Shown piece after piece: positions 29,101 through 42,000 of a stretch of DNA of 64,000 bases. How positions within the stretch are numbered: position 1 is the stretch's first letter; the number at the start of each line of letters is the position of its first letter. The notes under the pieces are model-generated. The model was not told where the DNA came from, did not search any database, and worked only from the letters and a program-made list of their open reading frames with translations. Source of the DNA: Megalonaias nervosa (taxonomy: Eukaryota > Mollusca > Bivalvia > Unionida > Unionidae); the NCBI GenBank assembly GCA_016617855.1, contig JAECUM010093656.1, positions 62,001-126,000 on the forward strand. The letters are read 5' to 3'. Both the position numbers and the translations under genes were made by a program.

Positions 29101-32100
29101 TTTATTTTTTACACGAATATAGACATTCTAACAACAGGTGCTTCATATCTACCATACATGTATAATAATACCTATTACTAAATGGTTGGAGTGTAAGAGT
29201 GAAACATTAGTCCTCACCTCATGGCCATGTACGAATATATCGGACATATGCTATTGACAGGACTGTGGTGATTCTCATTGTCTAGTACACCAGCTGCATT
29301 AAAATAAAACAATTACCACAACGTTTATGGAAGCCTTGGTAGCAAAAATACAATAAAATATGTCTAAGTATATGAAAAGGAAACATTTAATAATCATCAA
29401 GGTGTATACCTTTTAACATCATGTATAATTTCTTCTTTAGTGTATCATGTCTTTTACACTTCATTTCTTATTCTTTAATTATCCTATCTTTTGTCCAAAC
29501 CAAAATGTACCATATAATGTTGGAAAGGTACAGGTTCAAAGTCTACATAGGCCAGGCCAGGTTGGGATCCCTAGATGGAAAAACTAGTGAGTCAGTGATT
29601 AGGGTGTCAGACTCAGAACCAGAAGGGTGATGGTTTAAAGTCTACACAGACCAGGTCTTGTCAGTCATTGTGGTACATCCCTTGGCAAGGCACTTTACTC
29701 CAACTGCCCTAACACAATATATCCTTTCATGTCTTAATGTGCCATAACAAAGAAGAGAACAGAATAGACTGTCTACTGTTTGTGTTGTCGGAAGTATTTT
29801 TCTGACTGCTCTTTCAGGCTGATCTCCATTGCTTTGATTGGTGGGATGATTCTTGGAACAAGTGCTGATCTCCTTTGGTTTGATTGGTGGGCTAATTCTT
29901 GGAACAAGTGCTGATCTCCATATTTTTTCAGTACATTTTTTTTTACAGCAATGCATTAAAAGTCAGACCACTGCAATGGCCAAAGTGGTTAGAGCATCTG
30001 CCTTGGATGCGGGAGGTCATGGATTCGAACCCTGGCTGAGTCATACCAAAGACTTATAAAAATGGTACTAGTAGCTGCCTCGCATGGCATTCAGCATTAA
30101 GAGGTTAGTGTTAGCACTGGTCAACCTGTTGTCAGGATAACGTGACTGAGTGGGACATGATGCCACATGTCTGTGGCATGGTGCCCTAGTGCAAGACAAT
30201 GCTATAAACTGCCACACTGCAGACATCATAGTGATATGACTCAAGTTGTTAAAGCTATGTTAAAATTCCAAACACACACACAATTTGAAGGACAGTTATT
30301 TCTGCTTCAACGCTGTCTAGTGTTGAAGCTGTTACAAATCTCTGGTCACTCCAAGTCTACCAAATTCAAACTAATGTGCTTTGACCTCTGTGTACAATTC
30401 AATGAATGACATTTAAGCAGTCATATCTACCCCCATGTATGAGTCAATACAGAGAAAAGTATGGGAAAAAGTATACTCATCATCTGTAAAATAACAGCTG
30501 AATGAGTCATAATGGAATGATCACAAGTTATAATGGAATGATCAGCACAAGTCATAATGGAATGATCAGTACAAGTCATAATGGAATGATCACAACAAGT
30601 CATAATGTAAAGATCACATCATTATGAGATTAGTAATAATTGTTTATTTTACAAAAATGAACATCTTCAAATAAAGATACTTCATTCCAAGTAACCAGTG
30701 TCAAATTATCCTAGTATATGGCAATTATGTTTGTTTGCAAGATAATATCTTTGATTATGGTTGTACTTGACATATACATCTTGATAAATACAACCTGAGC
30801 TTACTGAAAACACTTAAAATAAAAATGGTAACCAAATAATAATTACATTTTCTCCATGAAAAAGACAAAGAAATTTAACAATTCAGCTGCTGAGTATTTA
30901 TCAACTGACATCTTAGTGGAAGTAATTATGGTAAATATGACTTGTGAGCTTTGGAAGTCAATGTATATTGACTAACTTGCTGAATTACAGTAATACAACA
31001 ATAATCCAGTGAGAGACAAGTCAATGAATGTAAACTAACTGGCTGAATTACTGTAAAACAAGTCCTGATGCTCACTTACCTGTATCATAAGTAGGAAAGC
31101 GTAATAAATATTCATGATTATTCACCACAACAGATTTATGTAGTGATGCTATCTCCCTGAGGTCCCACACTGCGATGGACCCATCAACCTGTACAGAAAT
31201 ATGGACACTAAGATTAAAGGTCGGATGGATACAGAATACTGACAAGTAAAAATAATCATAAATGGAATTGCTATTATTTTATCACAGCTTCAAGAAGTCT
31301 ACAGTATATAGGATTCACTTTGTCCATCAAAAAGTCAACAGTATATGGGATTCACATTGTCCATCAAAAAGTCAACAGTATATAGGATTCACTTTGTCCC
31401 TCAAGAAGTCGACAGTATATAGGATTCACTTTGTCCATCAAAAAGTCTACAGTATATAGGATTCACTTTGTCCATCAAAAAGTCAACAGTATGTAGGATT
31501 CACTTTGTCCCTCAAGAAATCAACAGTATATAGGATTCACTTTGTCCCTCAAGAAGTCAACACTATATAGGATTCACTTTGTCCATCAAAAAGTCAACAG
31601 AATATAGGATTCACTTTGTCCATCAAAAAATCAACAGAATATAGGATTCACTTTGCCCCTCAAGAAGTCAACAGAATATAGGATTCACTTTGTCCATCAA
31701 AGAGTCAACAGAATATAGGATTCACTTTGTCCATCAAAAAGTCAACAGAATATAGGATTCACTTTGTCCATCAAAAAATCAACAGAATATAAGATTCACT
31801 TTGCCCCTCAAGAAGTCAACAGAATATAGGATTCACTTTGTCCATCAAAGAGTCAACAGAATATAGGATTCACTTTGTCCATCTATAAGTCAACAGTATA
31901 TAGGATTCAATTTGTCCCTCAAGAAGTCAACAGTATACAGAATTCACCGAGTCCATCAGTGCATGGATATACATGTTAATGCATCCTCTTTGTCAGACTG
32001 TAACTCCAAAATAACTACAACTATTGACATCAAACTTGTAATGCAGGCACCTCATAGGATGAACATACATCATGTACCTAAATGGGTCACTGTGACCTTC

Positions 32101-33022
32101 AAAATGGCTCAAAATGTTTTGACAGGCCCTAATTCTTACACCCCACTGAACCTATTTCCACCAAACCTGTTTTGTAATTAAAGCAAAGTTAACCATATGC
32201 CAGAACATCCAATAAATTTATTCATTTGAAAGACTGGGTTTCATTTGTGTTACGATGAACAGCACTGATGTTATGCTTCTCAAAACAACTGACTGTGCAT
32301 AAATATAGCATAGAAAAAAACAAAAGACACAATTTACATTGAGAGTTAATTCTAATCAGTAATTATAGTTTATTTGATGTTTTGTTCTGCACTTGATAGT
32401 ATTTTTTTAATTCAATAACCATAATAGAGACAAATAAATAAAATGCAGATAACAAGAGTCTAGACTACAATCAAAGCATTGCTGTAAAATCTATAACCTT
32501 GACCTCCAAGGTCAAAAGGTTCATATAGCAGAATGAACTGTATTCACCTCTTTCAATGATTCAAGGTAAGAAGAAAATCAATGAAAGGTTGAGGAATATA
32601 TAACCAAATGAATAACCTTTACCAAAATCTTCATGCAAACTTTCTATGACTTCTAACCTTGACCCCAAGGTAATGGAACACAATTAACTATGTTAGCCTG
32701 ATAATGATTCATCTAAATTATGAAGAAAATCCATCAAGGGTTTTGGAAATAACCCAAACAAAGATTTTTATGACGAGCGAACTTGCACATTGCATAATAA
32801 ATTGTCTTTGCTTCAAATTCGTTTATATAATAACGTTCGAACTCTGTACATTCTTTGTGGTAATCACTTCTTTCTTCACAGGACTAAACAAAAACAAACA
32901 TAATAAGGCAGCTCACCATGCCAGCAAACACTAGTGTTGGCTTGACTGGACTAAAACAACAACACTTGGGCTGAGATTCACAGGCGAGAATTCTGGAATA
33001 AAACAAAAGATGTGTCTGTGTG

Positions 33023-33092
<70 letters not shown>

Positions 33093-36000
33093 TAGATAGA
33101 TATAAAATTCAGTCCCAAATTTTTCCTTAATCAGTATCAGTTTTCCAAGGTAAACAGAAAATCCTCTACTCTGAAAACTGAAACAAATTTCTGGTTGCAA
33201 ATTTCAATTTTAGACTAAAACAAAATCCCCATAAAAACAAACCTCACTTCCAGCTTGGAAATGAATTTCAGTTAATAAATTCTATCAAGCGTTGTTATTT
33301 ATGGTCCAGAAATACTTTGGGCTCTTACATATCTAACTATCTGCTTATTACTTAATTATGACTGCCTATTACTTAATTATGACTGCTAATTATGACTGCT
33401 TATTACTTAATTATGACTGATGCTATTCAGTTGTAAAATGATCAACAGATATTCATGAAATGCACTTCTGTTTTGTTCTGTCTACATTTAACATTCATTG
33501 TTCTGCATTTTGCTTTTGCAGTCTCCATTTGTTCAAAATGGTTTTAATATTTATTTTGTGTGTTGTTCCACATTTCATTTCATTTCATTCATTCTGCATT
33601 TGTTTTCATTCTATTTTTGTCCTGGGATTGTATCCATCATATAATATTTAATTTCATTTTTATGTTCTTGCCATACACATGCAAATAAAAAGAGGTTATA
33701 GATAGGATGTGTTTTGTTACTTGAACCTAAACTCTTAAATGGGTATGTCTACATGTTTGTATCAGGTTTCATGGCTCATCAGCACAATCATGACTAAGTA
33801 AGTTTAGGCATCCCAAAACAGAAACACAAAGCAATGATGAAAGCAAAGAAACATAAAAAACACATTTTTTTCAAGAAGCACAAGACTTTCCCTACATGAA
33901 AAAGGTTACCTCCCCTTACTCATATATAAGGGTGTATTAGACCCATTCTATATAAATGAATCCAAAGTGAAAGGGACCCCGAGATACAGGCTGTCAAAAA
34001 TGTGGGACACATAGATTTGTTAAAGACAGGGAGAGAGTATAAAATAAGGATTATTTATATAAAATGTTATTTTCTCTCTGACTAGAGCAAACCACACTCA
34101 CAACCAGAATAGTACAGGTTTGAATTCAACCATTAGATCTGCTTGGTTAAGCTACTACTGTGTCCTTGGCATTTTACTCCAATGATCTTGGCACGACACA
34201 GTCAACTTGTGTTACTTTGCCAGAAAAGAAACCCCACACAAAACCAAACCAATCTTTGTTACTGGAAGTGAACAGACATCAGAAAAGGCACCTGATCTGA
34301 CAATTATATGCTGGAATGTTTTAACAGCAAGGCCTAGCCTCTTTCCTGTACAGGTGTTAATAAGCAGAACCTGACCTCTTTCCCATACCAGTGTTAATAG
34401 CAGAACCTGACCTCTTTCCCATACAGGTGTTAATAGCAGGACATGACCTCTTTCCTGTACAGGTGTTAATAGCAGGACCTGACCTCTTTCCCATACAGGT
34501 GTTAATAGCAGGACATGACCTCTTCTTCCTGTACAGGTGTTAATAGCAGGACTTGACCCCTTTCCCTTACAGGTATTAATAGCATGACCTGACCTCTTTC
34601 TAGTACAGGTGTTGACAGCAGGACCTGATCTCTTCCCTGTACAGGTTTTGTGTTGTTAGCAGGACCTGACCTCATTCCTGACACACTATTCCCTTGACAG
34701 TTTATACTACATGAACTTACTTGTGTGGGTAGAAGGGTTCATTAGTGTTCCAGACACATATGATTCCTCTCTTGTCTACTGGTTTATCATCTGACACCTG
34801 TGAAGAAAATAAAAAAGTACACCTAGTAGTAATGGATGCTTTGCAAAAAAAATAAAGTCTACACCTAACTGTGATGGATGCTTCACAAAGAAAATAAAAA
34901 CTAAACCTAGTTATGATGGACGCTTCACAATGGGCCCCACTCTCTAGAATTCACTTGTCTGTGTCTGAACAGAATCTTCTGCAAAACCATCATTTGAACA
35001 TGTATGAGAAATTTTGCTGAAATACAGAACTTAGTAAAGTTATCCCTTGGAAACCAAAGTCAGGACCCAAAGCCTCATCAATCTGAATCCACAGGCCAAA
35101 TCTGGCTGGAATCCAACAATATTTGATTAAGTTATCATGCCGAGAGATAGAGAGGGGGGGAGTGAACAATCATGGAGCCAAAACTCTTCTAAATAAGACT
35201 AAACCCATACAAGATGCATGTAAGTCTAGGAGACAATATTCATACTAAATTGCATACAAATCTATTGAATGGTTTATTAGCTATGTCTTTAACAAGCAGC
35301 ATCTCATGATAAGATATGAAATTAGTTGTCACTGGCAATTGAATATGGACCTTAGAAGACAGAACTCATAAAGGCCCATCTAGTGCTATGAGACAACGTG
35401 TAAACCAAGTTACATCAAAATATCATAGCTGCCAAACCCTGTGTACAAAAATACTGACTGCTTATGACAAAAATACTGATTTTCAAGAACAAATACTGAT
35501 TTTTAAAACTTTAATGCATATGTAACGGTTTACAATATCTACAACCATCAGTAAAGTAGGACAGTGAATTACATAATTATTTAATGTCAAAGATGCATGT
35601 GTTGCACACTTGCACCTTCTGAACAGGCAACCTGTTCCATTTAGGTGTCCATTTAGAAAGAGCAAGAGTGCAACGCACACTCAGACAGAGGCTGTTTATA
35701 GGAGCCTTTTCCACACCTTGTTTTTTTTCTCCAATCATTATTGATTCCAATGTATCATCTTTCGTTAATGATCTGAATTCTATGTTATAGGCAAATCACC
35801 TTCCCAATGGCATCAACATGTAATAGGCAATTCACCTTCCCAATGGCATCAACATGTAATTGGCAATTCACCTTCCCAATGGCATCAACATGTAAGAGGC
35901 AATTCACCTTCCCAATGGCATCAACATGTAATTGGCAATTCACCTTCCCAATGGCATCAACATGTAATTGGCAATTCACCTTCCCAATGGCATCAACATG

Positions 36001-39000
36001 TAATAGGCAATTCACTTTCCCAATGGCATCAACATGTAATATGCAATTCACCTTCCCAATGGCATCAACACGTAATAGGCAATTCACCTTCCCAATGGCA
36101 TCAACATGTATAAGGCAATCCCAATGGTATCCAAATATGTACAAGGGATGCAGTCAAGCTGATTACAGAAGAAGCATGAAGGGACAGAGAGACAGACAGA
36201 TAGACAGACTGATGGATGAACAAGGTGATTACTACAGATCTCCCAAATGCAGGACATGTATGAAAATATCCCATCAAGCCAACTGTAATATCCACAACTA
36301 CACAAAACTCTTATGAAAATAACCCATCAAGACAACTGTAATATCCACAACTACACAAAGCTGTTCCGTATGAAAATATCCGATCAAGCCAACTGTAATA
36401 TCCACAACTACACAAAGCTGTCTCTCATGAAAATATCCCATCCAGCCAACTGTAATATCCACAACTATACAAAGCTGTCCCGTATGAAAATATCCCATCA
36501 AGACAACTGTAATATCCATGATTACACAAAGCTGTCTCTAATAAAATCATAGTGATATGACTAAAAAGTTTTTAAAGCTATGTTAAAAATCCAAATCACA
36601 CACACACAAACACACACACACAAGCACACACACACAAATCATAAATAATGGACATTTTGGCCATGAAATAACTGTGAATGAATTGTCTAAAAGTAGTGGA
36701 GTTAGGATGAGAAGGAGTTGGATAAAATTAAAATTGATTATAGATGTTTTTTCTATCAACTGCACTTACTTTTCTCAAATACAAATTAATACATCAGAAA
36801 CAAATGGCATACTTTCCATACATTCACATCATATATTATGTGGATTCAAACTGTATATCATGTGGACTCACATTATATATTATGTGGATTCATATTGTAT
36901 ATTATGTGGATTCACACTATACATTATGTGGATTCATATCACACATATGTGGATTCACATCATATATCATGTGGATTCACAATGTATATTATGTGGATTC
37001 ACATTGTATATTATGTGGATTCACACATTATATTATGTGGATTCACACTATATACTATGTGGATTCACATCATACATTATGTGGATTCACACCATATATT
37101 ATGCGGATTCGCGTCATATATTATGTGGATTCACATCATACATTATGCGGATCCACGTCATATATTATGTGGATTCACATCATATATTATGTGGATTCAC
37201 ATTGTATATAATGTGGATTCATATCATGTATTATGTGGATTCACACTGTATACTATGTGCACTGTCTTTATTATTCCTTATTCATGAAAAAGTTAATAAG
37301 TGAAGATATAATTCATAAGTTCACTATATGCCATAATCATGAAGATCTCACTGCATGCTGGGTTTTCTGAAAGTGAAGGAATGACTACCATACTCTGATG
37401 TGTGCTTTATCAGATAAACATTTATGTCAGTGTTAACTAATGCCATATTGGCTTAATCAGCCAATGTAATTATAACAGATACAAATCAGATTATGAATCT
37501 AATGTAATAAACCAGTCCAGAGCAAAAACTGGAAATAAGCTGACACACAGTCTAATACAAGTCAAATTATCAACATAAGGTAATAAACCAGTCTAGAGAA
37601 AAATATGGAAATTAGTTGACTCACAGTCTGAGGCTTGCTGTAAAGTGTCAACAGGAAATTGGGCTGGGTTGGGGAGAAGCAAGCAAACTCCACATACCTC
37701 CCTGTAGTACAAAAGGATAAAAATCTTACTGCACTTAGTAAAATAATGTTAATTTACGAAAAGTCTAAATCATTTGGCAATCATATTAAAGAAACATTCT
37801 AAAGAAAAAATTAGCCTCCACCCCTTACATGTGTTACATTTATAAAGATAGACAAGACATACAATGTAACTGGCAGCAACAGATGCTATTATATATCACT
37901 AAAAATGACTGAGATTCAGAAAAAGTGAAAATATTAACAAAGAAATATTAACATTAAATTTTAAATAGTTAGATAAACAACGTAATAACAAAAATTGTAA
38001 AGTTGAGTCCCAAAGTTGTCAGAATAATATTATCTGATGTAATAACAGTAAAAATGCAGCTCTTGGGACTATTCTGTTTTTATGGATGGATTTAGGGTTT
38101 TTCACTATACATGCATTTCTACACAGTTACTAAGTAAAGAAATCTCACATACTGACATACCTGTACATTTACTAAGTAAAGAAATCTCACATACTGACAT
38201 ACCTGTACATTTACTAAGTAAAGAAATCTCACATACTGACATACCTGTACATTTACTAAGTAAAGAAATCTCACATACTGACATACCAGTACATTTACTA
38301 AGTGAAGGAATCTCGCATATAGACACATCTGGTCTCCTTATTTAGCTCAATCTCATTTCAATACCATCTGTTTCACAAACATTCTCATTTTCTGGAATTT
38401 GTTTCCCTAGCTATACAATCTCATTTCCAGGCTTTGCTTCCGTAGCTATACAATCTCATTTCCAGGCTTTGTTTCCCTAGTTATACAATCTCATTTCCAG
38501 GCTTTGTTTCCCTAGATATACAATCTCATTTCCATGCTTTGCTTCCCTAGCTATGCAATCTCATTTCCAGGCTTTGTTTCCCTAGCTATACAATCTCATT
38601 TCCAGGCTTTGTTTCCCTAGCTATACAATCTCATTTCCAGGCTTTGTTTCCCTAGCTATGCAATCTCATTTCCAGGCTTTGCTTCCCTAGCTATGCAATC
38701 TCATTTCCAGGCTTTTTTTCCCTAGCTATACAATCTCATTTCCAGGCTTTGTTTCCCTGGCTATACAATCTCATTTCCAGGCTTTGCTTCCCTAGCTATA
38801 CAATCTCATTTCCAGGCTTTGCTTCCCTAGCTATACAATCTCATTTCCAGGCTTTTTTTCCCTAGATATACAATCTCATTTCCAGGCTTTTTTTCCCTAG
38901 CTATACAATTTCATTTCCAGGCTTTGTTTCCCTAGCTATACAATCTCATTTCCAGGTTTTGTTTCCCTAGCTATACAATCTCATTTCCAGGCTTTGTTTC

Positions 39001-42000
39001 CCTAACTATACAATCTCATTTCCAGGCTTTGTTTCCCTAGCTATACAATCTCATTTCCAGGCTTTGTTTCCCTAGCTATACAATCTCATTTCCAGGCTTT
39101 GTTTCCCTAACTATAAAATCTCATTTCAATCACATTTGTTTCCCTAAGGATACCATCTCATACAAAACAGAGGCTGTATGCTGAAATTATTTTGAAAAAG
39201 GAAAAAAGTTTTGCTTCAGTCTGTGATAATTCCTAGGTGAGAATTAGTGCATTCATCTGTCTCAAATGATGACTCCAAGTTGAAAGGGGTATTTTCATAG
39301 GATTTAGTTCTCTGTGACCAAAGTCCATGTATTTTTTTAACGTAGTACCCTTTACAACTAATCGGTATTGTTTACAAGTAACTAATGCTTGATTTGATTG
39401 TAAATACCTTTCTACACTAAGTAAGCAAGAAAAAAGTCCTTACCTGCCAAGATATCTAGTACCACCAGTTGACTGTAACCCTCACTAATACTGATACTGG
39501 ATTTATTGCTTCCACTCTCACCTCTTGTTTCCTCATCTCTTTTCTCATCCAGAAGTATACCCATTACCTGTTTAAAATTAGATGTCAGTAAGCAAGCATT
39601 TACAGAATACAGAAATACACTATCACCTGTTAACAATTTGATCTGTCAGTAAGCATGCACTTACAGAATACAGAAATATACCTGTCACCTGTTTACAATT
39701 TGATCTGTCCGTAAACATGCACTTACAGAATACAGAAATACACGTGTCACCTGTTTACAATTTGATCTGTCAGTAAGCATGCACTTACAGAATACAGAAA
39801 TATACCTATCACATGTTTATAATTTGATCTGTCAGTAAGCATGCACTTATCGAATACAGAAATATACCTATCACATATTTATAATTTGATCTGTCAGTAA
39901 GCATGCACTTACAGAATACAGAAATGTACCTATCACATGTTTACAATTTGATCTGTCAGTAAGCATACGCTTACAGAATACAGAAATACACCTATCACCT
40001 GTTTAAAATTTGATCTGTCAGTAAGCATGCACTTACAGAATACAGAAATACACCTATCACCTGTTTAAAATTTGATCTGTCAGTAAGCATACACTTACAG
40101 AATACAGAAATACACCTATCACCTGTTTAAAATTTGATCTGTCAGTAAGCATGCACTTATCGAATACAGAAATATACCTATCACCTGTTTAAAATTTGAT
40201 CTGTCAGTAAGCATACACTTACAGAATACAGAAATACACCTATCACCTGTTTAAAATTTGATCTGTCAGTAAGCATACACTTACAGAATACAGAAATACA
40301 CCTATCACATGTTTACAATTTGATCTGTCAGTAAGCATACACTTACAGAATACAGAAATACACCTATCACCTGTTTAAAATTTGATCTGTCAGTAAGCAT
40401 GCACTTACAGAATACAGAAATACACCTATCACCTGTTTAAAATTTGATCTGTCAGTAAGCATACACTTACAGAATACAGAAATACACCTATCACCTGTTT
40501 AAAATTTGATCTGTCAGTAAGCATGCACTTACAGAATAACCTTCATATTATGTAAAGTGTAAGTAAGTGTCAAAAATGGGGAGATAACTCTAAAATGACT
40601 AACCTGACAAATTTCAATCTCACATGGTACACACTTTTATAATAATACAGATGTATACCAAGTTTCATGAAAATTTCTCTGACGGTTCCGACAATATTAA
40701 CTGGACAAGACTGATGGATGGACAAAACATAACTGGACAAGACTGATGGATGGACAAAACATAACTGGACAAGACTGATGGATGGACAAAACATAACTGG
40801 ACAAGACTGATGGATGGACATTCAATAAAAATAGGGAAAATGCTTCAGATGCTAATCAGACAGACTCCATATTTCACGTCACGTCACGTCACGACGCAAA
40901 TTCATAGCAAGTTTCATGAAGATTTATCAAAAGGTTCAGGAGATAATAGGTATGACAGACAGACAGCTAAACAGACAAAATGACTCCAGGATAGCCACCA
41001 CCAACACCAGCTTATGGGGAGTGGGGTGGGTAAAAAATAAGAGTAGACTGCTGAACAATATTTCACATTATTATATACTTTATAAACAGTTCCACTTGTT
41101 CAGTAATGTTCATACTAGTCAATATCCAGTGGTACTGACCGTAGTTCAGTAACTAAGCAATACAGCCTCCAGAGTAGTCATAAAACTATGAAAACCAGAT
41201 GTCAAACACCCCATATTCACAAACTATGAAAACCAGATGTCAAAAGCCCCATAGTCACAAACTATAAAAACCAGTAGTCAAAAGCCCCAAAGTCATAAAC
41301 TATGAAAACCAGATCTCAAAAGCCCCATACTCACAAACTATGAAAATCAGATATCAAAAGCCCCATTGTCACAAAACTAAAACCAGACGTCAGAAGCCTC
41401 ATAGTCACAAACTATGAAAACCAGCTGTCAAAAGCCCCAATGTCACATACTATGAAAACCAGATGTCAAAAGCCCCATAGTCACATACTATGAAAACCAG
41501 ATGTCAAAAGCCCCACTAACGTGAAGTACTCACTGAGAATCAAATAAGTCCAAGATCTTGATTATATGAGCTTACATGCAAAGTCTGATTAAATTCTGAT
41601 CAGAAATATGGTAACATCTCAACCAATCAGATGCAAATGCAGGATTGCTTTATGCTTGAATAACACTATTGAACTTAACCAAGATATGGTCAAATAAGCC
41701 AATATAACATGTACAATACAAATTCTGTTTTAAAAAATACAGTTCTAGAATGTTAACAAGCTCAACCAATCAGATACAAGAATTCGTCACTTATATGTGT
41801 GGATGTTGCTTATAATGGAACTTATCTATGATCTTGATGACATAATTCTGTATAGCGAGTTTGATCAAATCTAACAGAAATATGGCCTCTTGGGTAATAA
41901 GAAGCTCTGCCAATCAGATACAAAATCATCTAATTAGTATGCATGGATTTTACTTATTATGAATTACAACAGAAATCTTGATAATATAAGTCTTTATACC

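Noticed and set aside
30001..30045. Functional tRNA gene
   Set aside because: A and B boxes are present, but the stems of a tRNA cloverleaf do not close and a SINE body follows.
36750..36900. Exon ending at the donor-like GTAAGTGCAG near 36770
   Set aside because: All frames leading into it contain stops and no family residues.
39230..39320. Extra WDR60 exon between 39444 and 34790
   Set aside because: An acceptor-like site exists on the minus strand, but no donor follows before a stop. The 39444 exon joins 34790 directly in phase using the distal acceptor.
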